NCBI RefSeq assembly: GCF_000295935.2
Contig: NZ_ALWO02000054.1
Location: 1 to 64,000 of the forward strand
Direction: 5' to 3'
Length of the DNA stretch: 64,000 nt
Source: Indibacter alkaliphilus LW1
GTDB lineage: Bacteria > Bacteroidota > Bacteroidia > Cytophagales > Cyclobacteriaceae
Shown: positions 18,795 to 28,028 of the stretch, in pieces
Layout of the letters: every line of letters begins with the position of its first letter
Position numbering within the stretch: the stretch's first letter is position 1
Position numbers and translations under genes: made by a program
Notes under the pieces: model-generated
The model's database searches: none
Seen by the model: only the letters and a program-made list of their open reading frames with translations
Told to the model about the DNA's origin: nothing

Positions 18795-20654
18795 ATGAAA
18801 GCATTATTTAAAATATTTTCTGTTTCCCTTATTGCACTCTTGGGCCTCAGCATGGCCTATGCACAGGAAGAATATCAACAACCTGTCATTTCCAGTCCCT
18901 GGTCTGCAGATGTGAACAAAGATGCCCCACATCCTGAATACCCCCGACCTCAGATGGAGAGGGAAGGTTGGGTAAACCTCAATGGCCTATGGGATTATGC
19001 TATTCTGGCTAAAGGCAGTGATATGCCTCAAAATTTTCAGGGAAAAATTACAGTTCCCTTTCCTGTGGAATCCCAGCTTTCCGGAGTAGGAAAAAATGTG
19101 GGAAAGGATAATGAGCTGTGGTACTTTAGAAAAATTGACATCAACAATAACCAAAGAAAAGGTAAAGTATTGCTTCATTTTGGAGCGGTTGACTGGGAAG
19201 CTGAAGTTTTTGTTAATGGCCAATCTGTTGGCAGCCACAGAGGAGGGTATGATCCTTTTTATTTTGATATCAGCCAGGCTTTAAAAAGAGGAAAATCTCA
19301 GGAAATTGCTGTAAGGGTTTGGGACCCATCTGATGACGGGCCACAGCCAAGAGGAAAGCAAGTGAAAAAACCTCATGCTATCTGGTATACCCCGGTTTCA
19401 GGGATCTGGCAGACCGTTTGGATGGAGACAGTTCCTGAAACTTTCATTTCGAACCTGAAAACTACGCCGGACTTTGACAGAAACCTCATTAAAATCAAAC
19501 CAGAACTCAATGGAAACCCAACAGGAACCAAAGTTAAAGTTACTGTACTGGCTGAAGGAAGCAAGGTGGCTGAGAGTACCGGCGATTTGGGTGATGAACT
19601 TGAAATTCCTATTCCCAATGCACGCTATTGGTCTCCTGAATCCCCTTTTCTATATGACTTGAAAGTAGAGCTTGTAAAAGGCAACAGTACACTGGATCAG
19701 GTGAAAAGTTACACTGCACTTAGAAAAATCAGTATGGGTTATGATTCCAACGGTAACCAGCGCATGCTGCTCAACAATAAGTTTGTCTTTCAATACGGCC
19801 CCCTAGATCAGGGTTGGTGGCCAGATGGGCTCTACACAGCTCCTACAGAAGAGGCCTTGGTTTTCGATATCGTAAAGACCAAAGAGATGGGTTTTAACAT
19901 GATCAGAAAACATGTGAAGGTTGAACCGGCAAGGTGGTATTACCATTGCGACAAAATGGGTATGTTGGTGTGGCAGGATATGCCCAATGGCGATCATGGC
20001 AATGCCTGGGAACACAGACTGGGCATAGTTGGCAAAGGTACCGAAAGAGATAGAACAGCAGAATCTGAAGAAATTTTCAGAACAGAATGGAAATCTATAA
20101 TAGACGCCAATTATAATTTTCCATCCATTGTTGTATGGGTTCCATTTAATGAAGCCTGGGGACAGTTTAAAACAAAGGAAATTACAGAATGGACAAAAAA
20201 ATACGATCCTTCCAGACTGGTGAATTCTGCTAGTGGAGGAAACTTTATCATAGATGGGGCCAAAATTACCGGAGACATGATAGACCTTCACAGTTACCCT
20301 GAAGCAGTGATGCCGGACCCGGGAATTTATGGCAAGGACAATATTATTGTTTTGGGTGAGTTTGGTGGACTGGGTCTTCCAATAGAGAACCACACCTGGC
20401 AGGAAAAGGACAACTGGGGATATCAGAGCTTCAAAAACAAAAAGGAATTGTCAGACAGGTATGCAGAATTGATCGAAACAATGGAAAAGTTGATTCCAAA
20501 AGGACTTTCTGCTGCTGTATATACTCAGACTACTGATGTGGAGATTGAAATCAATGGTTTGATGACCTATGACCGGAAAGTGGTCAAGTTTGATGAGAAG
20601 TTGATGAATAAGCTGCATGATAAACTTTACAAAATCAAAGTCAATTTAAAGTAA
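18795..20654 (+). CDS. GH2 family glycosidase, secreted (619 aa)
   Basis: This is a retaining exo-glycosidase of family GH2. A signal peptide (...LLGLSMAYAQ) is followed by the sugar-binding jelly roll (LWYFRKIDI, VFVNGQSVGSHRGGYDPFYFDIS), an immunoglobulin-like middle domain and a TIM barrel. The acid/base Glu is about residue 453 (WVPFNEAWGQF), and the nucleophile is probably the Glu about residue 522 (VLGEFGG). It is shorter than LacZ, with no C-terminal Bgal small chain. Such compact Bacteroidota GH2 proteins include beta-galactosidases and arabinosidases. The downstream galactose genes favour a galactosidase role, by inference. Its stop codon overlaps the galM start by one base (TAATG), which points to translational coupling. 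Confidence 0.9.
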   Translation: MKALFKIFSVSLIALLGLSMAYAQEEYQQPVISSPWSADVNKDAPHPEYPRPQMEREGWVNLNGLWDYAILAKGSDMPQNFQGKITVPFPVESQLSGVGKNVGKDNELWYFRKIDINNNQRKGKVLLHFGAVDWEAEVFVNGQSVGSHRGGYDPFYFDISQALKRGKSQEIAVRVWDPSDDGPQPRGKQVKKPHAIWYTPVSGIWQTVWMETVPETFISNLKTTPDFDRNLIKIKPELNGNPTGTKVKVTVLAEGSKVAESTGDLGDELEIPIPNARYWSPESPFLYDLKVELVKGNSTLDQVKSYTALRKISMGYDSNGNQRMLLNNKFVFQYGPLDQGWWPDGLYTAPTEEALVFDIVKTKEMGFNMIRKHVKVEPARWYYHCDKMGMLVWQDMPNGDHGNAWEHRLGIVGKGTERDRTAESEEIFRTEWKSIIDANYNFPSIVVWVPFNEAWGQFKTKEITEWTKKYDPSRLVNSASGGNFIIDGAKITGDMIDLHSYPEAVMPDPGIYGKDNIIVLGEFGGLGLPIENHTWQEKDNWGYQSFKNKKELSDRYAELIETMEKLIPKGLSAAVYTQTTDVEIEINGLMTYDRKVVKFDEKLMNKLHDKLYKIKVNLK

Positions 20655-21763
20655 TGAAAAGGAGCTTTTTTTTAATTTCCTTCTTACTTCCTCTTTTTTT
20701 CTTCGCCTGCTCAAAAGGTGAGAATAATGGAAAAAACAATGAGCTGGAGTATAATATTTATTGGCTGGAAAATTCCAGGGGAATAAAAATCAAGGTGACT
20801 GATTTTGGAGCCAGGGTGATGGAACTTTGGGTACCTGATAAAAATGGACAGTCCACAGACATTGTGCTGGGGTATGAAACAGTGGAAGAATACGAAGGGA
20901 GCTCAGAAGTCTATTTTGGAGCTTCCATAGGCAGGTATGGGAATAGGATTGCAAATGGAGTGTTTGAGCTGGAAGGGGAGACTTTCAGACTTGCACAGAA
21001 TAATGGCCAAAACTCTCTTCATGGTGGACCTAAAGGTTTTCATAATGTCAGGTGGATTGTGGAGGAAGCCAGTCCCTCAAGAATAGTATTCACCTATCTT
21101 TCAGAAGATGGAGAAGAGGGGTTTCCCGGAAACCTTTCTGTTAAAATGATCTATTCCCTGAATGAAGAGGGGGAATTTACCATAAATTATGAAGCTGAGA
21201 CTGACAGGTTAACTGTTGTCAACCTTACCCACCACTCTTTCTTTAATTTGAACGGGGCAGGAAGTGGGGATATTCTTGACCATCACCTTATGATTGTTGC
21301 TGATGGATTCATCGCCGTGGATCAGGACCTGATTCCTTTAGGTGGAATTTCCGAAGTAGAAGGGACGGTATTCGATTTCCGGGATTCCAAAGCTATCGGA
21401 GCAGCTATTGAACTGGAAGAAATTCAGCTGAAATACGGAGGAGGATATGATCATAATTGGGTTTTATCCAAAAATACCCCTGAGGCATTGGAATTGGCAG
21501 CTGTAGTATTTTCCGAAAATTCAGGAATCAAAATGGAAGTCTATACAACTGCACCGGGATTGCAGTTTTATTCTGGGAATTTTTTAAATGGAAGTGAAAA
21601 GGGAAAGCAAGGGAAGGTGTATGATTACCGAGGTGCATTTTGCCTGGAAACCCAACATTTTCCTGACTCACCCAACCAGCCTGACTTCCCTTCGGTATCG
21701 CTGAAGCCAGGAGAGACCTATACCCATCAGTGTATTTATAAATTCAAAACCAAAGGAGAATAA
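20654..21763 (+). CDS. galM: Aldose 1-epimerase (galactose mutarotase), predicted lipoprotein (369 aa)
   Basis: This enzyme interconverts alpha and beta anomers of galactose or glucose before galactokinase acts. The catalytic pair is visible: H194 in NLTHHSFFNL and E332 in CLETQHFPDSPNQP. The early GRYGNRI motif is also family-typical. Unlike the classical cytoplasmic enzyme it has a leader with a lipobox (LFFFACSKG, Cys about residue 19), so it is predicted to act in the periplasm or at the outer membrane. It overlaps its neighbours on both sides by one base (TAATG), placing it firmly in the operon. Periplasmic anomerisation just before uptake would suit an inner-membrane transporter selective for one anomer, but no such transporter is seen nearby. 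Confidence 0.93.
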   Translation: MKRSFFLISFLLPLFFFACSKGENNGKNNELEYNIYWLENSRGIKIKVTDFGARVMELWVPDKNGQSTDIVLGYETVEEYEGSSEVYFGASIGRYGNRIANGVFELEGETFRLAQNNGQNSLHGGPKGFHNVRWIVEEASPSRIVFTYLSEDGEEGFPGNLSVKMIYSLNEEGEFTINYEAETDRLTVVNLTHHSFFNLNGAGSGDILDHHLMIVADGFIAVDQDLIPLGGISEVEGTVFDFRDSKAIGAAIELEEIQLKYGGGYDHNWVLSKNTPEALELAAVVFSENSGIKMEVYTTAPGLQFYSGNFLNGSEKGKQGKVYDYRGAFCLETQHFPDSPNQPDFPSVSLKPGETYTHQCIYKFKTKGE

Positions 21764-22767
21764 TGACCACCATACTTGTAACAGGAGGTGCAGGCTATAT
21801 AGGATCTCATACCTGTAAGCTTCTTGGATCCGAAGGTTTCCAAGTAGTTGTGCTGGACTCCCTTGAATATGGGCATCAAAAGTCTCTGCATATTTCAGAC
21901 AAAAAGCCTGTATTTGTACAGGGTGATATTGGAGATAGGAAACTGCTGGAAGGACTTTTTGAGAAATATGCTTTTGATGCTGTAGTTCATTTTGCAGCAT
22001 ACACTTACGTTAGTGAGTCTGTCAAAGAACCTGGGAAGTATTATCTCAACAACTTTTCCAAGCCACTCACCCTTTTGGATGTCATACTAAAGTACGGCTG
22101 TAAAAAATTCATTCTTTCCAGTACCTGTGCCACTTATGGCAATCCAGATTATATCCCCATTGATGAGAAGCATCCCCAGAGGCCACTAAATCCATACGGT
22201 TGGAGTAAATACTTCCTGGAGCAGGCAATTAAGGATTATCATCTGGCACATGGGTTATCCTTCGTTTTTCTGAGATACTTCAATGCCTCTGGAGCGTCAG
22301 AAGATGGCCTGATCGGGGAAGACCATGATCCTGAGACCCACTTAATTCCTCTTGTGCTCAAAAATATCAAAGGAGAAGTTCCTGAACTGAAGGTTTTTGG
22401 TAAGGATTATCCTACTGAGGACGGTACCTGCATCAGAGATTACATTCATGTGGAAGACCTTGCAAACGCACACCTGAAAGCACTCTTGTACCTTGACAGG
22501 AAAGGAAAATCTACTGCCTTCAACCTCGGGACTGGAACGGGATACTCCGTATTGGAAGTAATCAAAGCATCCGAAAGCGTGACAGGAAAAAAAGCTGCTT
22601 ATTCCTTTGCGCCCAGAAGGGAAGGCGATGCGGTCTCACTCATTGCGGATCCATCAAAAGCATTGGAAGATTTAGGTTGGAAAGCCAGTTGGACAGATTT
22701 ACAGGAGATCATCAGATCAGCTTGGAGTTGGGAAAACGGACCAAAAAATGGAAGTTATGCAGATTGA
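21763..22767 (+). CDS. galE: UDP-glucose 4-epimerase (334 aa)
   Basis: This is a cytoplasmic Leloir enzyme that interconverts UDP-galactose and UDP-glucose using bound NAD. The Rossmann motif is VTGGAGYIGSHT at the N-terminus. The catalytic Ser/Thr and the YxxxK pair are present (SSTCATYG, NPYGWSKYFLEQ). Family markers RYFNASGAS, DYIHVEDLANAH and FNLGTGTGYSV are intact, and the length is standard. Its start lies within the galM stop (TAATG), and its last 20 bases overlap galK, so the three are probably translated together. It provides the epimerase step for galactose released by the upstream glycosidases. Confidence 0.96.
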   Translation: MTTILVTGGAGYIGSHTCKLLGSEGFQVVVLDSLEYGHQKSLHISDKKPVFVQGDIGDRKLLEGLFEKYAFDAVVHFAAYTYVSESVKEPGKYYLNNFSKPLTLLDVILKYGCKKFILSSTCATYGNPDYIPIDEKHPQRPLNPYGWSKYFLEQAIKDYHLAHGLSFVFLRYFNASGASEDGLIGEDHDPETHLIPLVLKNIKGEVPELKVFGKDYPTEDGTCIRDYIHVEDLANAHLKALLYLDRKGKSTAFNLGTGTGYSVLEVIKASESVTGKKAAYSFAPRREGDAVSLIADPSKALEDLGWKASWTDLQEIIRSAWSWENGPKNGSYAD

Positions 22768-23926
22768 TAGCAAAAACTTGAAAAATAAAGTCAGGGACGA
22801 ATTTAAGAGGCGCTTTAAAAAAGAGCCGATGATGGTCCATGCCCCGGGCAGGATCAACCTGATCGGAGACCATACGGATTATAATCTTGGGTTTGTCCTT
22901 CCGGCAGCGATTGACAGGGGGATTACCTTGGCTTTGGCCAATAATGGTTCAGATTGCTGTAGTCTTGTTTCACTGGATATGGGTGAGGAGATCAGTGTCA
23001 ATCTAAATGAGGAGCTCAGACCAATCAATACAGGATGGGCAAATTATATCCTTGGCGTGATGCAAGGACTCAGATCTAGAGGCCTTGAGCTTATTGGCTT
23101 TGATGCTGTTTTTGGCGGTGATATTCCTATTGGTTCAGGACTTTCTTCGTCGGCAGCCCTTGAATGTGCAGCAGTATTGGGCATCAGTAGGCTGATGGGT
23201 AATGAAATCTCCAATAGGGATATGATTCATATTGCTCAAAAGGCTGAACATGACTTTGCAGGAGTGAAATGTGGGATCATGGATCAGTTTGCATCTGTGA
23301 TGGGGAAAAGCAACCAGGCAATCAGGCTAGACTGTAAAAGCCTCCAATATGAATACCTTCCCATAGAGTTGGAAGATTGCAGTTTTGTCCTCTTGGACAC
23401 CAAAGTGAGCCATAGTCTTGGAGACTCAGAATATAACAAACGAAGAGCTGAATGCATGGAGGGAATTGCGATCATCAATAGGAAATACCCTCAAGCAGAG
23501 AGTCTAAGGGAAGTAAGCATGGAAATGCTTGATAACTCGAAGAGTGAAATGTCTGATAAAATATTCCAAAGATGTCTGTTTGTCTTAGAAGAAAATAGCA
23601 GGGTAATCCGCGCAGGCAATTACCTAAAATCAGGATTGAGCAAAGAATTCGGACAGCTGATGTTCTCCTCCCATGAGGGCCTGAGCCGATTGTATGATGT
23701 GAGTTGTCAGGAATTGGACTTACTCGTGGAAGAAGCCAAAAAGCTTGATCCTATATATGGTGCCAGGATGATGGGCGGGGGATTTGGGGGCTGTACCCTA
23801 AACCTCATAGCCCGTAGGGGAAAAGAGGATAGTATCAGCCAACTCAGGTCATCGTTCATCAAAGCTTTCTGTAGGGAGCCTGGGATTTATGAAATCAATA
23901 TTGAAGATGGAGCCAGGTTAATTTAA
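22748..23926 (+). CDS. galK: Galactokinase (392 aa)
   Basis: This is a GHMP kinase that phosphorylates alpha-D-galactose at C1. The galactokinase signature PGRINLIGDHTDYNLG is near the N-terminus. The ATP-binding motif is PIGSGLSSSAALE, and CGIMDQFAS carries the catalytic Asp. The C-terminal GGFGGC motif is intact. Its length is normal and there is no leader, so it is cytoplasmic. The start overlaps the end of galE by 20 bases; a second ATG two codons downstream is an equally good start. GalT follows 15 bases after its stop. GalE, GalK and GalT together make a complete Leloir set in the PUL. Confidence 0.96.
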   Translation: MEVMQIDSKNLKNKVRDEFKRRFKKEPMMVHAPGRINLIGDHTDYNLGFVLPAAIDRGITLALANNGSDCCSLVSLDMGEEISVNLNEELRPINTGWANYILGVMQGLRSRGLELIGFDAVFGGDIPIGSGLSSSAALECAAVLGISRLMGNEISNRDMIHIAQKAEHDFAGVKCGIMDQFASVMGKSNQAIRLDCKSLQYEYLPIELEDCSFVLLDTKVSHSLGDSEYNKRRAECMEGIAIINRKYPQAESLREVSMEMLDNSKSEMSDKIFQRCLFVLEENSRVIRAGNYLKSGLSKEFGQLMFSSHEGLSRLYDVSCQELDLLVEEAKKLDPIYGARMMGGGFGGCTLNLIARRGKEDSISQLRSSFIKAFCREPGIYEINIEDGARLI

Positions 23927-23940
23927 TTTAAAAAAACATT

Positions 23941-24963
23941 ATGAGTTCATTTTCATTCGAACAGCATAGCCACAGAAGATACAATCCTTTTACTGGGGAG
24001 TATGTACAGGTATCACCCCACAGGTCAAACAGGCCCTGGCAGGGTCAACAGGAAAAAACAACTAAGACTAAAGGCCTGTCTTACGATCCGGAATGTTTTC
24101 TCTGTCCGGGCAACAAAAGGGTTGGAGGAGAGATAAACCCGGACTACTCAGATACTTTTGTATTCCAAAATGATTTTGGGGCATTGACCCAAGAAGTACC
24201 CGAAGGAGAATATATTGAAGGGGAGTTTTTTAAGGCGAAGAGTGAAAAAGGGATCTGCAAGGTGCTTTGCTTTTCACCTGACCATTCCAAGACAATTCCC
24301 GAACTATCAATTGAACAAGTGACTGAGGTGGTCAAAAGCTGGAAAAGAGAATATATAGAGTTGGGGGATAAGCCTTTTATCAACTATATCCAGATTTTTG
24401 AAAATAAAGGAGAAGTGATGGGCTGCTCTAACCCACATCCCCACGGACAGATCTGGGCACAGGAAAGTATTCCGGATGAACCTTACAAAAAGCAAAGGAA
24501 CTTCAAAGATTACCATGATAGGAAAGGCAGTAGTATGGTTTGTGACTATGTCTATGAGGAACTGAAGAAAGGTGAAAGAGTACTTTATGAAAACGACAGC
24601 TTTGTGGTACTCGTTCCTTTTTGGACTATTTGGCCCTTTGAAACCATGATTGCGCCAAAATACCGCTTACAATCATTAAGATTTTTAGATAAGTATCAGA
24701 TGCGGGATTTTGCAGATGCATACAAAACACTGACAATGAAATATGACAAGCTTTTTGATGTTTCCTTTCCCTATTCAGCAGGTATTCATCAAGCCCCCAC
24801 AGACAGTAAAGATCATCCCGAGTGGGATATGCATATGGTTTTCTATCCACCATTGCTGCGTTCTGCGACTGTAAAAAAATTCATGGTCGGCTATGAAATG
24901 CTTGCCAACCCCCAAAGAGACCTGACTGCTGAAAAGGCAGCATCTGTGTTGAGAGCGCTTTGA
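23941..24963 (+). CDS. galT: Galactose-1-phosphate uridylyltransferase (340 aa)
   Basis: This enzyme swaps UMP from UDP-glucose onto galactose-1-phosphate. The first Zn-binding CxxC (CFLCPGNKR) and the active-site motif NPHPHGQIWA, with the nucleophilic HPH histidine, are present. The second half carries the matching HIT fold elements (FPYSAGIHQAP, WDMHMVFYPPLLRSA). Its length is normal and it is cytoplasmic. It is the last Leloir gene in the operon, followed after 33 bases by another GH43 lipoprotein gene, so the operon probably continues. Confidence 0.96.
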   Translation: MSSFSFEQHSHRRYNPFTGEYVQVSPHRSNRPWQGQQEKTTKTKGLSYDPECFLCPGNKRVGGEINPDYSDTFVFQNDFGALTQEVPEGEYIEGEFFKAKSEKGICKVLCFSPDHSKTIPELSIEQVTEVVKSWKREYIELGDKPFINYIQIFENKGEVMGCSNPHPHGQIWAQESIPDEPYKKQRNFKDYHDRKGSSMVCDYVYEELKKGERVLYENDSFVVLVPFWTIWPFETMIAPKYRLQSLRFLDKYQMRDFADAYKTLTMKYDKLFDVSFPYSAGIHQAPTDSKDHPEWDMHMVFYPPLLRSATVKKFMVGYEMLANPQRDLTAEKAASVLRAL

Positions 24964-24996
24964 TATTATCTTAATTACATTAAAATTAATAGTGTT

Positions 24997-26121
24997 ATGA
25001 TGATTAAACAACATGTAATTTATCCGGTAGTATTCCTTCTCTTCTTGGGGCTTTTGGGCTGTAAGGGGAATGAATCTGAAAATGAAGAATCCCTACCTGA
25101 GGAATTCAACAATCCTCTGGATGTAGCTTTTGGAGATCCCTTTATTCTCGATGACGGTAATGGGAAATTCTATATGTATGGTACAGGGGCAGGGGCAAAG
25201 GACGGCTTCGTAGTATATGGATCAGAGGACCTAAAAAACTGGGATCATTTAGGGCAGGTTTTTTATGGCAATACTGATGACACTTGGAGTATAGCTAATT
25301 TTTGGGCTCCCGAGGTTTATAAGTTTGACAGGCGATATTATATGTTTTACAGTGCCGATTGGCGTGTAAATCCAGAGAATGATTTAGAGAATTTTAGGAT
25401 AGGAGTGGCTGTAGCGGATTCCCCCAAAGGTCCTTTTGTAGATCTTAAAGATGAACCACTTTTCGATCCGGGCTATCCGATTATTGATGCCAATGTGTTC
25501 AAAGATGATGATGGTAAATTTTACCTTTACTACTCAAGAGCGTGCTACAAACATCCTGTAGATTCTGAAATAGCTGTTTGGGCTAAGGAGGAAGGTCTTT
25601 TTGAGGAGATTGAAGAAAGCTGGGTGTACGGGGTGGAATTGAAGCCGGATTTTTCAGGTGTAACCGGAGAGCCTGTACTTTTGCTCAGACCCCCTGTTAG
25701 CATGAACGACCAACAGGCAGAGTGGGAAAGCCGTTCGGTAAGCAGTGGAGAAGTAAATAGAAGATGGACAGAAGGTTCCTTTACCTTTAAGCATGGGAGG
25801 ACCTATTACATCATGTACTCTGCAAACCATTTTGGAGGTGAACATTATGCTGTAGGCTATGCAACAGGTAACTCTCCATTGGGGCCATTTGAGAAAGCAT
25901 CCAACAACCCTGTGATAGAAAAAAACACTGAAACAGGCGGGGTGGTAACAGGGACAGGTCACAATTCAGTATTGTTCTCTTCAGATGGTAAAGAAATGTA
26001 TGCAGTTTATCATGGTCGAACGCAAAAGACAGGGCAGGAACGTCTGGTGTTTATAGACAGGATGAGCATAGATGAAAACGGAAAACTTGAGGTCCATGGT
26101 CCGACTACTTCTGAAAAGTGA
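24997..26121 (+). CDS. GH43 family lipoprotein, second copy (374 aa)
   Basis: This second GH43 enzyme belongs to a different subgroup from the first one in the operon. The leader ends in a lipobox (LGLLGCKG, Cys about 22). The three acidic residues are general base D47 (GDPFILDDG), modulator D164 (IIDANVFKDDDGKFYLYYS) and acid E259 (WTEGSFTFKHGRTYY). The propeller continues with GPFEKASNNPVI and GTGHNSVLF, typical of exo-acting alpha-L-arabinofuranosidase, beta-xylosidase or galactofuranosidase-like members; the sugar cannot be chosen by eye. It is the last gene of the first PUL, and about 200 bp separate it from the sigma factor of the next. Confidence 0.88.
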   Translation: MMIKQHVIYPVVFLLFLGLLGCKGNESENEESLPEEFNNPLDVAFGDPFILDDGNGKFYMYGTGAGAKDGFVVYGSEDLKNWDHLGQVFYGNTDDTWSIANFWAPEVYKFDRRYYMFYSADWRVNPENDLENFRIGVAVADSPKGPFVDLKDEPLFDPGYPIIDANVFKDDDGKFYLYYSRACYKHPVDSEIAVWAKEEGLFEEIEESWVYGVELKPDFSGVTGEPVLLLRPPVSMNDQQAEWESRSVSSGEVNRRWTEGSFTFKHGRTYYIMYSANHFGGEHYAVGYATGNSPLGPFEKASNNPVIEKNTETGGVVTGTGHNSVLFSSDGKEMYAVYHGRTQKTGQERLVFIDRMSIDENGKLEVHGPTTSEK

Positions 26122-26323
26122 GATTCGTGTAATAGATTTTTGAAGGTAATTGTGGAATAAATTTCAGATTTTTCAGAAGCCCTTATGGTACTAAAAAACT
26201 TTAATTTATGAAAATAAAGTATGGAATATAAAAAGAATGAATAATTGGAAGAGCAGGGTTTTGCTTGTATATAAAATCAATTTTTTTAAACGGGGAAAAA
26301 TAATAATTTAGATTTTCCAATAT

Positions 26324-26890
26324 ATGTTAAAACCCAAAATTTCCGATAGTATCCTTTGTGAAGGGCTAAACAAAAAAGATAAAAAGTCCTTTGACCTTAT
26401 TTTTGAAAGGTATTGGAAAAGACTGTACCTATACGCCTATAAGATTTTTCAGGACCAAGGGATATGTGAGGATATTGTACAGGAAGTTTTCATCAAGCTA
26501 TGGGAAAATGCTGAATCCAATCCCATCAATAATCTGGAAGGATATCTTTTCAGAGCAGTTAAATTTCGGATTTCAAATGCTATTAGAAATTTAAAAAATA
26601 CCTCTCAAATTGATGATGTATTGGGGAATTTACCATTACAGCACCCGGTCGATCTAGATTTTGAGTTCCAGGAAACGAATGGCCTTATCCATCGATCGAT
26701 AGAATCCCTACCTGAGAAGTGTAGGGAAATTTTCAGGTTGAGCAGGGAGGAACATTTATCCAATAGAGAAATTGCAGAAAGGCTGGATATTTCCATCCGG
26801 ACTGTGGAAACCCAGATTTATAGAGCACTGAAAGTGATCAGAAAAAATATAGGTGAATTATATATTTTATTTTTTTTCGCCTTCTTGTAA
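26324..26890 (+). CDS. ECF-type RNA polymerase sigma factor (188 aa)
   Basis: This is a sigma-70 family factor of the extracytoplasmic-function type. Region 2 contains FDLIFERYWKRLYLYAYKIF and DIVQEVFIKLWE; region 4 has the HTH LSNREIAERLDISIRTVETQIYRAL. The C-terminus is short and hydrophobic (LYILFFFAFL). It is followed by a FecR-type anti-sigma gene and then a SusC with an STN domain. This is the classical trans-envelope arrangement in which substrate binding at the receptor releases the sigma factor, so it should drive the second PUL, including its own susC. The ATG at 26324 keeps the whole of region 2. Confidence 0.95.
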   Translation: MLKPKISDSILCEGLNKKDKKSFDLIFERYWKRLYLYAYKIFQDQGICEDIVQEVFIKLWENAESNPINNLEGYLFRAVKFRISNAIRNLKNTSQIDDVLGNLPLQHPVDLDFEFQETNGLIHRSIESLPEKCREIFRLSREEHLSNREIAERLDISIRTVETQIYRALKVIRKNIGELYILFFFAFL

Positions 26891-26935
26891 GTAGTAGGCT
26901 CCATTCATGTGTCTTTCCATCAAAGCAAGCAAAAG

Positions 26936-27913
26936 ATGGACAAGCATAAATTTTTAAAATTATTAGATAAACAGGCAAACGGAGACACAAGTCCTGAAGA
27001 GGATGAATTGATTTTTAAATTGTTTGATGAGGCACAAAAGTCCGATGCTTACCCTTTTCAAAATAATGAAGAAGAGTTTTTGAGTAAAGCTAAAATGTTG
27101 TCCTCGATCAATAAAGTGATTGATTCAGAAGTGCCTGCAAAAAAACAAATCAATAGGAAAGTTTTTCTCAATGCAATGAAATATGCTGCTGTACTGTTTT
27201 TGATAGCTGCGATATCTATTTTCTTCTTTCAAAGAATCGGAGAAATACCAAACTCCAATATGATAGCAAAAGCTACCAATCAAGAGCAGAAGGCAACGAT
27301 TACATTGTCAGATGGTACGAAGGTCCATCTTAATGTACTTTCTGAGATCAGGTTTCCTGAAGTTTTTGACAAGGATAACAGAACTGTTGAGGTAAAAGGT
27401 GAGGCGTTTTTTGAAGTAGCAAAGGATACCAAGCGGCCATTTTTGGTACAATCCAACGGAGTGACTACAAAAGTTCTTGGAACTTCTTTCAATATCAATT
27501 CCTACAACGGAGATGATGTAGTGGTTGCTGTAAAAACAGGAAGTGTACAAGTTTCAAGTGCAGAGGATTCTGAGAAAAAGGTAATTCTTTCTCCGAATCA
27601 AAAAGCAATTTTTAAGCGAGCACAAAAGGAGTTTACTGTTGAAGAAATTGATATCAATTATTATCTGGATTGGAGGAACAGAACTATAGCTTTTAATCTG
27701 GAAAGCCTTGACCAGGTTTTCAATCGATTGGCAAGAGTTTATAATCTTGAAATTGAACTTGTAGGGTTTGATGGAAGCTGTGCCATCAAAGCCTCCTTTC
27801 CCAATAACAACCTGTATTCTGTACTTTATGGATTGGAAAACCTGGTGGATTTTGAATATGTATGGAAAGGTGAGAAAAAGCTTCGAGTGATTTATAAAGG
27901 ATGTAAAAACTAA
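26936..27913 (+). CDS. FecR-type anti-sigma factor (325 aa)
   Basis: This is a single-pass inner-membrane regulator that holds the adjacent sigma factor. The N-terminal cytoplasmic part (~residues 1-75, MDKHKFLKLLDKQANGD) is followed by one transmembrane helix (~residues 82-102). A periplasmic FecR domain comes next (TITLSDGTKVHLNVLSEIRFP, VEVKGEAFFEVAKDTKRPFLV, TKVLGTSFNI), with a C-terminal STN-contacting domain (DINYYLDWRNRTIAFNLESLDQVFNRLARVY). I prefer the ATG at 26936 over an upstream GTG at 26909, because the family begins close to this point. It lies 45 bases after the sigma gene. Confidence 0.94.
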   Translation: MDKHKFLKLLDKQANGDTSPEEDELIFKLFDEAQKSDAYPFQNNEEEFLSKAKMLSSINKVIDSEVPAKKQINRKVFLNAMKYAAVLFLIAAISIFFFQRIGEIPNSNMIAKATNQEQKATITLSDGTKVHLNVLSEIRFPEVFDKDNRTVEVKGEAFFEVAKDTKRPFLVQSNGVTTKVLGTSFNINSYNGDDVVVAVKTGSVQVSSAEDSEKKVILSPNQKAIFKRAQKEFTVEEIDINYYLDWRNRTIAFNLESLDQVFNRLARVYNLEIELVGFDGSCAIKASFPNNNLYSVLYGLENLVDFEYVWKGEKKLRVIYKGCKN

Positions 27914-27949
27914 GAAATGCCTATGGAAAAATAAACCCCTCTAAAAAGT

Positions 27950-27981
27950 AAACCGGAATTGTTGGCGCAACTCCGGTTTTT
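27950..27981 (+). terminator. Hairpin with T tract between fecR and susC (terminator or attenuator)
   Basis: AAACCGGA (27950-27957) pairs perfectly with TCCGGTTT (27972-27979). An inner GTTG-gcg-CAAC stem is separated by a 3-nt bulge, and TT and further T-rich bases follow. A small second hairpin (GGCG...CGCC, 27986-28000) comes next. It sits 37 bases after fecR and 48 before susC, so sigma/anti-sigma transcripts probably stop here in part. Confidence 0.8.
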
Positions 27982-28028
27982 ATCAGGCGAAAAAACCGCC
28001 CTTATGTTTAATTAACAACCCCAAAATT

